Shown: positions 7,388 through 15,652 of the stretch, one piece after another | Numbering within the stretch: position 1 is the first letter of the stretch | How the letters are laid out: every line of letters starts with the position of its first letter | From: Micromonospora echinofusca | Lineage (GTDB): Bacteria; Actinomycetota; Actinomycetes; Mycobacteriales; Micromonosporaceae | Direction: 5' to 3' | DNA: 34,805 bases | Assembly (NCBI RefSeq): GCF_017614955.1 | Contig: NZ_WVUH01000022.1 | Location: forward strand, 1-34,805 | Notes under the pieces: model-generated | Databases searched by the model: none | Told to the model about the DNA's origin: nothing | The model's input: only the letters and a program-made list of their open reading frames with translations | Made by a program: the position numbers and the translations under genes

Positions 7388-8145
7388 GTGGGGTACGTCA
7401 CAGCTCCTCGGCTGTGCGCCGGTAGCTGTCACCGACTGGCCTTACCCGCTTGGTATCGCACCCGGATCGCACGACTGCGGATCACGCTTCCGGCGTACGC
7501 CGTTCCCTACCCGGTGCAATCCCGCCCGTCGTCGTCCCCCCGGCGCCGTCCCACACACCGTGGAGCGGGCCCCAGGGTGACGGCTGGAGCGCCCCACCGG
7601 ATGAACGGTCCTGTCATCGTGGCCGCCGGTCTGCAGACTCCCATCGCCCTGTGCCGCATGCGCTCCGACCAACGCACCCGCGACCACGTCCAGCGCCGCA
7701 CCACGAAGGAGTCGGAGGCAGATTCTCAACCCCGGCCCCGCCCGACCTGCCTACCGTAAGGACCCAGGACCCAGAGCCCACCGCGTTACTGCCCTTGCCA
7801 GGGCACAAATACCCAAACAGCCTCGGACTGGCTCCACTCCCACATCACGCAGGAACCCGGATATCGGAAGCGGGCGCTCCGCGTCGACAAACGGCAGGGC
7901 GACATCCGGGTACAACCGGACGGCGTACCGTTGCAAAGCTTGGCTTTCGTGACAACCCAGCCGGACCAACCTACCCCCAAAAGATCACCTCAACCTGGGT
8001 ACCCGTCACGACTTACATGGGCCCTGAGACCCTCGGTGCATTGACGCCCAGGACCGGCCATCCGGCCGATTCTCCCCGCAACACCCAGAGTGCCTAATTG
8101 ATTCACCGCCATCGACAGCAAGGATAGCCAAGGGGCCCGAAGGGG
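7388..8145. other. Gene-poor stretch downstream of tRNA-Phe, possible decayed coding DNA
   Basis: No convincing gene on either strand. Base composition is less GC-biased than the neighbours. One plus-strand frame, from after a TAA at 7757 to a stop near 8040, reads as plausible protein between about 7820 and 7960 (for example YRKRALRVDKRQGD) with mostly G/C third positions, but it lacks a start and a ribosome-binding site. Best read as remnant coding sequence or the scar of an element that used the tRNA gene; no copy of the tRNA 3' end is visible downstream. Confidence 0.35.
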
Positions 8146-8175
8146 CAATTGCATCAATTGATATCGATGCGATTG
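8146..8175. promoter_or_regulatory. 30-bp dyad upstream of the lectin gene, candidate operator
   Basis: CAATTGCATC (8146-8155) and GATGCGATTG (8166-8175) are inverted with 9 of 10 matches around a 10-bp AT-rich spacer, ending 22 bp before the ATG at 8198. A transcription-factor site or leader hairpin is likely; the factor is unknown. Confidence 0.5.
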
Positions 8176-8197
8176 CCTCGCCAGAAGAGAGAATGTC

Positions 8198-8731
8198 ATG
8201 AGATTCTTCACGAGACGTACCCGCTTCCGCCGACAGCTCGCTTCGCTGGTCGCTCTGACCAGCGTCGTACTCACCGTGGCGGCCCTACCCGCTTCTCCGG
8301 CACAAGCGGGGAACGGCGGGCCATCCCTCCTGAATGCCGGCGAAAGCCAACCGTACTGCCTCTCGGTGGACGACCCGGTCTACTATCCCTACCTGTACCT
8401 CACCAAGGACTGCAGCCGGGGATGGCTGATCTATCGCTACGCCGACGGCACTTTCGCCATCGGGCTGGCGGGAGTACCTGGAGGCGGGTGCGTGGACGTT
8501 GCGAACAACAACGCGCAAACCGGGATGCACCTATGGCTCTGGCCCTGCAACGGCAGCATGGCCCAGCGGTGGAGGTCGAATTTCGCAACCCCCGGGTGGC
8601 GGTACATCGAACACGTGAGCAGCGGACTGCGACTTGAAGAGCGCTACGGGGGTACGGATTGGGGATGGGTCTCACTTGGGCAGCATTACGGAAACTGGAA
8701 CCAAGTGTGGTATCACGACCAGTTGTACTGA
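8198..8731 (+). CDS. Secreted ricin-type beta-trefoil lectin-like protein
   Basis: 177 residues. An Arg-rich start, a hydrophobic core and an SPAQA cleavage site near residue 37 make a Sec signal peptide, so the product is exported. The mature part has beta-trefoil features: CLSVDD, a GGGCVDV...LWLWPC segment ending in QRW (the QxW signature), and a second NQVW near the C-terminus. The size fits a single, somewhat divergent trefoil with no attached catalytic domain, so carbohydrate or surface binding is the likely role. Codon use is less GC3-biased than that of the neighbours, and the gene follows the gene-poor stretch after tRNA-Phe, which suggests acquisition. Start ATG 8198 with AGAAGAGAG upstream. 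Confidence 0.7.
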   Translation: MRFFTRRTRFRRQLASLVALTSVVLTVAALPASPAQAGNGGPSLLNAGESQPYCLSVDDPVYYPYLYLTKDCSRGWLIYRYADGTFAIGLAGVPGGGCVDVANNNAQTGMHLWLWPCNGSMAQRWRSNFATPGWRYIEHVSSGLRLEERYGGTDWGWVSLGQHYGNWNQVWYHDQLY

Positions 8732-8783
8732 CCAACCCACCCGATCGGACTAGTGGTCGATCGTGTCGAGAAGGATGGTGAAA

Positions 8784-8817
8784 CCCCCTCGGCTGGGGTG
8801 TCCCAGCCGAGGGTTCG
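8784..8817. terminator. Bidirectional terminator between convergent genes
   Basis: Perfect 12-bp stem CCCTCGGCTGGG (8786-8797) / CCCAGCCGAGGG (8802-8813) with GTGT loop, between the lectin gene and the opposing membrane-protein gene. Confidence 0.75.
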
Positions 8818-8871
8818 CGATGCCGTGCACCTACCCGTCTGCGGTCTGAGCCCTTCGCCGGGCTACGGACG

Positions 8872-9216
8872 TCAGATCACTCCGTGCAAGACCAGCCGGA
8901 ACGCCACGTACAGCGCCAGGGCGAGCAGACCGACCCGGGAGGACCATCGGCGCAGGGCCGGTCGCGGGGACGCCGCGAGCCAGAAGGTGACCGCGAGGTC
9001 CACCCAGACCAGGGTGTGCAGGTGGTCGACGGCCCATCCCCGCCAGCCCGGCTCCGGGCTGGGCGGTACCCCGTCGCCGACGAGATGGAACAGCGCCGCG
9101 AGCCCGAGGGCCAGCACCGCCAGGGTCCGCAGGACGGGGGTACGACGACGGGCCACCGCCTGCCGGAACGCGCCGAGGCGGTCGCGGAGGGATGATCCTG
9201 ATCGGGCCGGGGACAT
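8872..9216 (-). CDS. Small integral membrane protein of unknown function
   Basis: 114 residues from the ATG at 9216 (an in-frame GTG at 9225 would add three). A basic N-terminus (RDRLGAFRQAVARRR) is followed by three predicted membrane helices: LAVLALGLAALFHLVG, then a helix around HTLVWVDLAVTFWLAA, and a C-terminal helix GLLALALYVAFRLVL. No family recognised. TACAGT just upstream of the ATG could be a -10 giving a leaderless message. It stands alone between convergent and divergent neighbours. Confidence 0.65.
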   Translation of the reverse strand: MSPARSGSSLRDRLGAFRQAVARRRTPVLRTLAVLALGLAALFHLVGDGVPPSPEPGWRGWAVDHLHTLVWVDLAVTFWLAASPRPALRRWSSRVGLLALALYVAFRLVLHGVI

Positions 9217-9396
9217 GCCGCGCACTGTAGTGACTCCGGGCCAGCAGGGACGGCAACGCGAAAGTGTTCATACCGTCACCCGACCTGCGGGTACCGATGG
9301 ACAAACCCCGGCCGGCAACGCTCCCAACCGGACAACTTGTCCCTTGGTCGCCATCGAAGCTGCACAGCCGGGCAGCGGGCGGTATGGTCCGGGCCT

Positions 9397-9924
9397 ATGG
9401 GACAGGAGATCGTCGATCCGGTCGACATCCATCAGGAGGCCGACCAGTACTCGCTGCGCAGCACCCTCCTGGTCCCGGCGACCGCCGACCAGGCGTTCGC
9501 CGTCTTCACCGGCGCCCTCGCCGACTGGTGGGTACGGGAGTACACCTGGTCCGGACCGGACGCGCTGGCGGATCTCGGCATGGAACCGCACGCCGGTGGC
9601 ATGCTCTACGAGATCGGCCCGTACGGCTTCCGAACAGACTGGGGGCGGGTGCTCACCTGGGAGCCGCCGGACCTGCTCGTCTTCACGTGGCAGATCGGCC
9701 CGGACCGGGTACCCGTCCCTAATCCCGCGCGGGCCAGCGAGGTGGAGGTCACCTTCGTCGAGGAGGGCCCCGAGCTGACCAGCGTACGGGTCGAACACCG
9801 GAACTTCGAACGACACGGCGAGGCCGCCGAAGGGTACCGGCAGGCCCTCACCGCCGGCTGGCACGAGCTGCTGTCCCGGTACTCCGCCTCGGTGGTCGCC
9901 GCCCAGCACCCGCCGATCTCCTGA
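9397..9924 (+). CDS. SRPBCC/AHSA1-like protein
   Basis: 175 residues. The START/Bet v1-like (AHSA1) pattern is clear: STLLVPATADQAFAVFTG at about 22-39, then a DWW aromatic cluster, GGMLYEIGPYG, WGRVLTWEPPDLLVFTWQ, and VEVTFVEEG...SVRVEHRNFE before a C-terminal helix (GWHELLSRY). Members bind hydrophobic ligands or act as co-chaperones; the ligand is unknown here. No signal peptide, so cytoplasmic. The ATG at 9397 sits 8 nt after TATGGT (9383-9388), suggesting a leaderless message. No obvious partner among the neighbours. Confidence 0.82.
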   Translation: MGQEIVDPVDIHQEADQYSLRSTLLVPATADQAFAVFTGALADWWVREYTWSGPDALADLGMEPHAGGMLYEIGPYGFRTDWGRVLTWEPPDLLVFTWQIGPDRVPVPNPARASEVEVTFVEEGPELTSVRVEHRNFERHGEAAEGYRQALTAGWHELLSRYSASVVAAQHPPIS

Positions 9925-9965
9925 CGGCGCCCCGCGATCTGGCTGACGGCGCCCCGCCGACCCGC

Positions 9966-10676
9966 TCAGCGGGCCCGACCCAACTCCACCGGGGAGTCGG
10001 CGCGCAGACCGGTGGTGCCGCCCAGATCGGCCCGGCGCCCGGCTGCGGCACCCTGCGCCAGCCCGCCGCCGACCAGCCGTCGGGCAGCGGCGGTACGCAG
10101 CCGGGGATAGACCTCGGCGAGGCGCTGGTCGACCCGGGTCGACCGGTCCGCCAGCACCAGCGCCACCAAGGTGGCGGCCGGGCGGGTGGCGGCCTCCTCC
10201 TCGGCCGCCCGGAGCCGGGTGCCCACCTCGCGGGCGAATCCGGCCAGCCAGGACCGTCGGAACGCGGCGGGATGCTCGCCCCGGGGTACGACCGCAGCGG
10301 CGAGACCATGGGCGGCCTGGACCAGCAGCGAGGTGAAGAGCAGCTCCACCCGTTCCAGGTCGCTGGCGAAACCGAACAAATGCATGGCGTACCCGGTCCG
10401 CTCCCGACGCCGTACGCAGCGGCAGCGCAACGGGTCCGCCACGGCGGCGAGCAGTCCCGCCTTGTCCAGGGCGTACGGCGCGACGATGTCGACGGTCCGG
10501 TCACCGACCGGGTCGGTGGTGGGGTCCTGCGCGGCGAGCAGGGCCCGGTCCACGCCGTACCGGGCGATCAGTTCGGTGGCCTTGGCGGTGAAGAGGGCCG
10601 CCTCGGCCGGGCCACATGCCGGATCCTCCGCCTTGGCCAGCAGCTTGCGGACCCTGGCCAGCATCGCGTCCGACAT
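9966..10676 (-). CDS. DUF2786 domain protein
   Basis: 236 residues. Residues 5-40 match the DUF2786 helical motif (RVRKLLAKAEDPACGPAEAA, then FTAKATELIARYG), a small domain seen in actinobacterial and phage proteins. The middle contains CRCVRRRE and a helical region (DLERVELLFTSLLVQAAHGL), and the C-terminal third is Arg/Ala-rich. Function unknown; the domain often occurs with metal- or nucleic-acid-related regions but nothing specific is visible. Start at ATG 10676. Monocistronic. Confidence 0.85.
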   Translation of the reverse strand: MSDAMLARVRKLLAKAEDPACGPAEAALFTAKATELIARYGVDRALLAAQDPTTDPVGDRTVDIVAPYALDKAGLLAAVADPLRCRCVRRRERTGYAMHLFGFASDLERVELLFTSLLVQAAHGLAAAVVPRGEHPAAFRRSWLAGFAREVGTRLRAAEEEAATRPAATLVALVLADRSTRVDQRLAEVYPRLRTAAARRLVGGGLAQGAAAGRRADLGGTTGLRADSPVELGRAR

Positions 10677-10802
10677 GCACCAGAGCTATCACATCCGGTC
10701 CCGGACCGGTTCGGGGCAGCGCCGAAACCCATTGATCAGTATGCTCGCCACTCTGCGTCAGAGATCCGTCACGGGGGCTGGTCAACTCACTCGGAGGCTG
10801 GA

Positions 10803-11285
10803 ATGTCACTGCCTGTGGGCCGCCTGGTGGCCACCACCAGTGTGGCGCTGTTCGCCACCGTCCTGGCCGCCCCTGCGGTGGCGGCGCCCGCCGCACCGAC
10901 CCTGCCGACCACCCCGGTGGCCACCCTGCCGGCCCTGGCCGCACCCGCCGGGTCGCCGGACAACCAGGTCGGCACACTGACCACCTGCTACGGCGGGGCC
11001 GTGCGGGACTACTTCCAGGTGGGCGGTTGGGGAGGGCAGTCCGGCCCGTACCGGACGACGACCCGCTGCGGCGACATCAACGTGCGCAACGCCAGCACCT
11101 ACGGCACGTACGCGTGCGTCGTCTTCATCGACAAGACCAACAACTGCAACTACTGGACGTACCTGCCGGCGAACTCGGGCTGGCGGGTCGCGGCCACCAA
11201 CGTGCGGGACGGCGTCAACTTCGTGGTCCGCTTCTCGAACAGCAGCTACCAGTACGGCTCGCTGGTCTCGTACCACGCCTTCTGA
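10803..11285 (+). CDS. Small secreted protein, unknown function
   Basis: 160 residues. Signal peptide with hydrophobic LVATTSVALFATVLAAPAVA and an AVAA cleavage near residue 28, then an Ala/Pro/Thr-rich spacer to about residue 50. The mature domain of about 110 residues is rich in Tyr, Asn and Thr and has four Cys (TCYGG, TRCGD, YACVV, NNCNY), likely two disulfides, with a beta-strand-rich look (VNFVVRFSNSSYQYGSLVSY). I do not recognise the family; similar small secreted proteins are common in Streptomyces and Micromonospora. Start ATG 10803 with GGAGG at 10793-10797. Confidence 0.75.
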   Translation: MSLPVGRLVATTSVALFATVLAAPAVAAPAAPTLPTTPVATLPALAAPAGSPDNQVGTLTTCYGGAVRDYFQVGGWGGQSGPYRTTTRCGDINVRNASTYGTYACVVFIDKTNNCNYWTYLPANSGWRVAATNVRDGVNFVVRFSNSSYQYGSLVSYHAF

Positions 11286-11368
11286 CCCGCACCGGGTGGC
11301 CGGGCCGGCCGACCCGGCTACGACGGTCGGTCCGGCTGCGGTCGACCGACCCGGGGCGCTCGTGGTGG

Positions 11369-11758
11369 TCAGTCGGTCCGGCTGCGCAGGGTCGCCACCA
11401 CCGAGCCGGCCAGGGTGAGCAGGCAGTCCGGCAGCCGCCCGTCGGCGATGGCCGCACCGAAGAGCGCCTCGCCGGTGTCGGCGTCCCGGTTGGCGTACGC
11501 GCTGACGAACCGGGCCACCCAGCGGGTGTCGTAGGCCGCCTGGTCGATGCCGGGGAAGTCCAGCGTCCACGCACCCCGGGGCACGTCGTCCGGGACCATG
11601 GTCGCGGCCAGGCACCAGGCCACGTCGTACGCCCCGACCACGCCGGACCGGTCCACGACCGCGTCGAACGTGCCGACCACGGCCTCACTGTCGCCGGAAA
11701 GCGCCGAGTGCAACACCGCGGTCGCGTCGTCCAGCGTCTCCTGGGGTACGTCCGTCAC
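11369..11758 (-). CDS. Hypothetical helical protein
   Basis: 129 residues, soluble, acidic and mainly helical by composition (ETLDDATAVLHSALSGDSEA, WCLAATMVPDDVPRGAW, YDTRWVARFVSAYANRDADT). No signal peptide or membrane segment. Family not recognised; the size and pattern resemble small actinobacterial proteins of unknown function. GTG start at 11758. Convergent with the secreted-protein gene on the left and divergent from the lipoprotein gene on the right. Confidence 0.6.
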   Translation of the reverse strand: MTDVPQETLDDATAVLHSALSGDSEAVVGTFDAVVDRSGVVGAYDVAWCLAATMVPDDVPRGAWTLDFPGIDQAAYDTRWVARFVSAYANRDADTGEALFGAAIADGRLPDCLLTLAGSVVATLRSRTD

Positions 11759-11923
11759 GTGGCGAAGGGTATGCCGTCACGTCAAGCAACCATCAGCACC
11801 GACACACCGGTGACCGTGGGTAACCGCTGCTGGTTGATAACGGATTCAACGGCAGGCACGGTCGAAGTAAGGGGCGGGAGCACGCTAATGTGCGCAGCGG
11901 ACCTTCGGGGAGGAAGGACGACC

Positions 11924-13285
11924 ATGCTCGGATCACGCGGCACACGCGGCACACGCGGCGCTGCCCTGGCCGCCTGCGCGGCACTCATGCTCGGCACCAC
12001 CGGGTGTGGGACGGAGGACAAGGCCGCACCGGCCGAGACTCCACAGGTCCGGCTCTACGGTACCGACGGCAACATGCAGAACTCGTTCGCCGCCGAGATC
12101 AAGGACCGGGTCGACCTGATCGACGGGATGAAGGGCACCACCCCGCTCACCCCGCTCTCCGACGACTTCAAGAACCGCATCCGGTCGGTCGACCCGAAGA
12201 TCAGCGACTACCTCTACGCGGGCGAGACGTACGACGCCGTGGTGATCAGCGCCCTGGCCGCCCAGCTCGCCGGCTCCACCCGCCCCGCCGACATCGCCGC
12301 GCAGATCAACGGCGTGTCCAACCAGGGCCGGCGCTGCGACCGGGTGGCGACCTGCCTCCAACTCGCCCGCAGTGGTACGGACATCGAGTACCGGGGTGTG
12401 ACGCTGACCCGGGCCGGTTTCACCGACGTCGGCGAGCCGGCCACCGCCAGCTACGCCACCCTGCACTTCGACAACGGCAAGCTCAACGACGCCAAGACCG
12501 AGTTCGTCGGCGCCGGTGACGAGTCGACGGCCAGCACCAAGACCCCGCCCAAGGGGAAGAAGGCCCGGCCCGGCAAGAGCGACCGCAGCGACGGCTCCCC
12601 GCTGAAGCTGGGTGGACTGCTGCCGAAGACCGGTGACCTGGCCCTGGCGTACCCACCGCTGGCCGCCGGGGCCGCCCTGGCGCTCCGGGAGATCAACGCG
12701 GCCGGTGGGGTGCTCGGCGAGCCGGTGGTCTGGATCGACGGTGACGACGGCACCAGCCCCCAGGTCGCCAAGGCCACCGTGGCCCGGCACGTGGCCGGCG
12801 GCGTACAGGTGATCATCGGGGCCGCCGCCTCCGGCGTCTCCCGTGCCGTGCTGCCCGACGTGGTCGACGCCGGCCTGGTCCTCTTCTCCCCCTCCAGCAC
12901 CGACGGCGGGTTGAGCACCGTCGAGGACAAGGGGCTGTTCTTCCGTACCGCCCCGCCGGACAACCTCCAGGGGCGGGCGCTCGCCGACGTCATCCTGCGC
13001 GACGGTCCGCACCGGATCGTGCTGGTGGCCCGGAAGGACTCGTACGGTGAGGGTCTCCAGGCCAACGTCCGGGGCGAACTGGAACGCGCCGGCATCGGGG
13101 CGGACCGGGTGAAGCTGCTGACCTACGAGCCGCCGGCCGACGCCGAGGCCCCCAAGGTCGACTTCAGCGCGGGCGCCCAGGAGATCAAGGCGTACGGCGC
13201 GGATGCCGTCCTGGTCATCGGCTTCGGCGAGTCGGTGCAGGTCATCACGGCCCTCGCCGACGCAGGGGTGCAGATCCGGCACTGA
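11924..13285 (+). CDS. Lipoprotein with a circularly permuted periplasmic-binding-protein (type 1, LivK-like) fold
   Basis: 453 residues. Lipobox with Cys28 (GTTGC). Residues about 41-195 resemble the C-terminal part of actinobacterial branched-chain amino-acid binding proteins: LYGTDGN, then DDFKNRIRSVDPKISDYLYA, ETYDAVVISALAA, a Cys pair (138/144) and the ASYATLHFDNGK ending. A hydrophilic Lys/Ser/Thr linker (196-226) follows. Residues 227-453 resemble the N-terminal part of the same family: GGLLPKTGDLALAYPPLAAG, REINAAGGVLGEPV, IIGAAASGVSRAVLPDVVDA, FRTAPPDNLQGRALADVI, ARKDSYGEGL, ADAVLVIGFGES, ending ALADAGVQIRH. The order is thus reversed relative to the family. No permease or ATPase genes are nearby. 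Start ATG 11924 with GGGGAGGAAGG upstream. Exported ligand binder or sensor; the ligand is unknown. Confidence 0.8.
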   Translation: MLGSRGTRGTRGAALAACAALMLGTTGCGTEDKAAPAETPQVRLYGTDGNMQNSFAAEIKDRVDLIDGMKGTTPLTPLSDDFKNRIRSVDPKISDYLYAGETYDAVVISALAAQLAGSTRPADIAAQINGVSNQGRRCDRVATCLQLARSGTDIEYRGVTLTRAGFTDVGEPATASYATLHFDNGKLNDAKTEFVGAGDESTASTKTPPKGKKARPGKSDRSDGSPLKLGGLLPKTGDLALAYPPLAAGAALALREINAAGGVLGEPVVWIDGDDGTSPQVAKATVARHVAGGVQVIIGAAASGVSRAVLPDVVDAGLVLFSPSSTDGGLSTVEDKGLFFRTAPPDNLQGRALADVILRDGPHRIVLVARKDSYGEGLQANVRGELERAGIGADRVKLLTYEPPADAEAPKVDFSAGAQEIKAYGADAVLVIGFGESVQVITALADAGVQIRH

Positions 13286-13397
13286 CCGGACCCGGCACGT
13301 CCGGCGGTAGGGCGGTGTGGCACGTTTCCGGGATCCGGGGCGGCCCGGTCCGGCCGTACCGTCCCTGGCGAACGGCCGGCGACGGAAGGACACCCCG

Positions 13398-13892
13398 ATG
13401 AGCGACTTCACCGACCTCATGCTGGTCGGCGACGACGGCAGCGACCCCGCAGCGGACGGGCCCGGCCCGGAGCCGGACCCGTTCCTGCCCGACCCGCACA
13501 CCGTCGTCACCTACCGGATGGACGGCTCGGTCGACGTGAGCACCGACCTCGACGGGGACGGGCACGTGGACCTGCGGCAACATGACGCGGACGGGGACGG
13601 CCGCGCCGACGCCACGTACGTCGACACCGACGGCGACCACCGGCTGGACGCGATGCTGCGGGACTACGACGACAACGGCTCGGTCGACGCGGTCCTCGAC
13701 GACCGCAACGGCGACGGTCGGGTCGACGTGATCCGGCTGGACCTCGACCACGACGGCAGGGTCGACAGCAGCACGTTCGACCAGGACTTCGACGGCCGGC
13801 CCGACCTGTGGCTGCGGGACACCGACGCCGACGGGGTGGCCGACCAGGTCCGGACCGCGCCCGGCTACGTCGACCCGTACGCCAGTCGGTGA
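13398..13892 (+). CDS. Protein of eight tandem 13-residue calcium-loop repeats
   Basis: 164 residues, strongly acidic, no signal peptide. After an N-terminal 45 residues come eight consecutive 13-residue units beginning D-x-D/N-x-D-G-x-x-D: DLDGDGHVDLRQH, DADGDGRADATYV, DTDGDHRLDAMLR, DYDDNGSVDAVLD, DRNGDGRVDVIRL, DLDHDGRVDSSTF, DQDFDGRPDLWLR and DTDADGVADQVRT. This is the DxDxDG loop of EF-hand, dockerin and thrombospondin type 3 repeats, so Ca2+ binding is likely and a short beta-solenoid-like stack is possible. Start ATG 13398 with GGAAGGA 7 nt upstream. A shorter paralog lies at 15653. Not a classical EF-hand, because the helices are missing. Confidence 0.8.
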   Translation: MSDFTDLMLVGDDGSDPAADGPGPEPDPFLPDPHTVVTYRMDGSVDVSTDLDGDGHVDLRQHDADGDGRADATYVDTDGDHRLDAMLRDYDDNGSVDAVLDDRNGDGRVDVIRLDLDHDGRVDSSTFDQDFDGRPDLWLRDTDADGVADQVRTAPGYVDPYASR

Positions 13893-13933
13893 TCCTCCGG
13901 TGGCGGGCCGGACCGTGGCCCGCCACCGGATGA

Positions 13934-14677
13934 TCACCGGGACCGGCGTCGCTCCAGGAACTCGGTCATCCGGCGGCGCTTCTCCTCGTCCTCGAAGAGC
14001 ACCGCCTGGCTGACCAGGTCGAGGTGGGGGTGCGCGGCCGGCGGTGCGTCCACGGCCAGTTTGGTCAGCCGGAGGGCCAGCGTGGAGCCCTTCGCCATCT
14101 CGTCGAGCAGTTCGTTCGCGCTGGGCAGCAGCCCGTCCGGCTCCTCGACCACCCGGTTGACCAGGCCGATCCGCAGCGCCTCGGCGGCGTCCACCCGCCG
14201 GCCGGTGAAGAGCAGTTCCTTGGCCCGTGCCTCGCCGACCAGGGCGGGCAGCCGGTGGGTGGCTCCGGCACCGGCGATGATGCCCAACCGCACCTCGGGC
14301 TGACCGAAGAACGCGCGGGCGGTACAGACCCGCAGGTCGCACGCGTACGCCAGTTCGGCGCCCCCGCCCAGTGCCGGTCCGTCCACGGCGGCGACGGTCG
14401 GCAGCGGCAGGGCCCGGATCCGGGCGAACACCCCCGCGTTGATGGCGGCGAGGGCGTCCAGCCGGCCCCGGTCCCGGAGCTGGCCGATGTCCGCCCCGCC
14501 GGCGAAGATCCCCGCCGTCCCGCCGGTCAGCAGCAGCAGCCGGGGCCGGGCCTCCAGCTCGGCGCAGACCCCGTGCAGTTCGGCCACCAGGTCGGCGTCG
14601 ATCGCGTTGCGCTTCTCCGGCCGGTCCAGGGTCACCACCAGCCGGTCCGGGTACTCCTCGATCCGCAGGCCGCTCAC
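13934..14677 (-). CDS. Enoyl-CoA hydratase/isomerase family protein
   Basis: 247 residues. Crotonase fold: hydrates 2-enoyl-CoA to 3-hydroxyacyl-CoA. The oxyanion-hole segment AGGADIGQL and the catalytic-Glu regions ALGGGAELAYACDLRV and FGQPEVRLGIIAGAGATHRL are conserved, including both Glu positions of rat crotonase by eye. The GTG start at 14677 overlaps the stop of the dehydrogenase upstream (GTGA), so the two are co-translated and would catalyse consecutive steps of beta-oxidation or a CoA-dependent degradation pathway. Substrate unknown. Confidence 0.92.
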   Translation of the reverse strand: MSGLRIEEYPDRLVVTLDRPEKRNAIDADLVAELHGVCAELEARPRLLLLTGGTAGIFAGGADIGQLRDRGRLDALAAINAGVFARIRALPLPTVAAVDGPALGGGAELAYACDLRVCTARAFFGQPEVRLGIIAGAGATHRLPALVGEARAKELLFTGRRVDAAEALRIGLVNRVVEEPDGLLPSANELLDEMAKGSTLALRLTKLAVDAPPAAHPHLDLVSQAVLFEDEEKRRRMTEFLERRRSR

Positions 14678-15531
14678 TGCTTCACCCCGCCTTCCCAACG
14701 GTAGAAGCCCTGCCCGGACTTCTTGCCGAGCCGGCCCTGCGCCACCATCTCCAGCAGCAGCGGCGGCGGCGCAAACCGGTCGCCGTACGCGGCCTGGAGG
14801 GTCCGGGCGATGTCGAGCCGCACGTCCAGCCCGACCAGGTCGGTCAGCTCCAACGGGCCGACCGGGTGGCGGTAGCCGAGCACCATCGCCTTGTCGATGT
14901 CCGCCGGGCTGGCCACCCCGTCGGCGACCATCCGGATCGCCTCCAGGCCGAGCGTCACGCCGAGCCGGGAGGTGGCGAACCCGGGCAGGTCGCGTACCAC
15001 GACGGGATCCTTGCCCAGCCGGCCGGCGAGCGCGACGGCCGCGTCGGTGGTCTCCGGCGCGGTGGCCGGGCCGACCACGATCTCCAACAGGGCCATGGTC
15101 CAGACCGGGTTGAAGAAGTGCAGCCCGAGGAAACGGTCCGGGCGGGCCAGTCCGCCGGCCAGTTCGCCGATGGGGATGCTGGAGGTGTTCGTGCCGAGCA
15201 GCGCCGGGGCCAGCTCCTCGGCGGCACGCAGGACGCTCCGTTTGAGGTCGGGCCGCTCCGGCACCGCCTCGACGATCACCTGCGGGCCGGCACCGACCTG
15301 GTCCAGCCCGGCCCGCAGGGTCAGCCGGTCCCGGGCCGACGACGCCTGGTCGGCGGTGGTCCTGCCCCGCTCGACCGCCCGGGCCCAGAGCCCGTCGAGC
15401 CGCTCGGTGGCGGCCTCCGCCCGACCGGGGTCGACCTCCACCAGGTCGACCGCGAAACCGGCTCCCGCCGCCACGTACGCGATGCCGAGGCCCATCGTGC
15501 CGGCTCCGACGACGACAAAACGATCGTTCAT
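14674..15531 (-). CDS. 3-hydroxyacyl-CoA (3-hydroxybutyryl-CoA) dehydrogenase
   Basis: 285 residues, the normal length. NAD-dependent oxidation of 3-hydroxyacyl-CoA. Rossmann motif VVGAGTMGLGIAYVAAGAG at 7-25, the acidic NAD ribose ligand in DLVEVDPGRA, the NTSSIPI segment, the catalytic His in FLGLHFFNPV and the C-terminal domain with GYRHPVGPLELTDLVGLDV and KKSGQGFYRW. Start ATG 15531; the ribosome-binding site is weak. First gene of a two-gene operon with the hydratase, divergent from the small calcium-repeat gene. PaaH-like or Hbd-like; specificity undetermined. Confidence 0.93.
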   Translation of the reverse strand: MNDRFVVVGAGTMGLGIAYVAAGAGFAVDLVEVDPGRAEAATERLDGLWARAVERGRTTADQASSARDRLTLRAGLDQVGAGPQVIVEAVPERPDLKRSVLRAAEELAPALLGTNTSSIPIGELAGGLARPDRFLGLHFFNPVWTMALLEIVVGPATAPETTDAAVALAGRLGKDPVVVRDLPGFATSRLGVTLGLEAIRMVADGVASPADIDKAMVLGYRHPVGPLELTDLVGLDVRLDIARTLQAAYGDRFAPPPLLLEMVAQGRLGKKSGQGFYRWEGGVKQ

Positions 15532-15652
15532 GGTGGCGACCCTATTCAGGAACGTTCGCGATGGCACGCATGGGGCCCTAGCGTATGCGGGTACTGCGGG
15601 GTCGACCGCTTTGCGTCGAGCCGCTGCGAAGCCGAGGAAAGGGCCACTGGAC

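Noticed and set aside
7450..8097. Open frame of about 215 codons after tRNA-Phe
   Set aside because: Pro/Arg/His/Thr-rich translation with no domain pattern, no ribosome-binding site and weak third-position bias; it is a chance frame.
11933..13510. Long minus-strand frame opposite the permuted lipoprotein gene
   Set aside because: Low-complexity Gly/Arg/Val translation, whereas the plus strand has a lipobox, ribosome-binding site and family motifs.
13398..13892. Dockerin or secreted FG-GAP protein
   Set aside because: No signal peptide and no dockerin helices; the 13-residue units follow one another directly.
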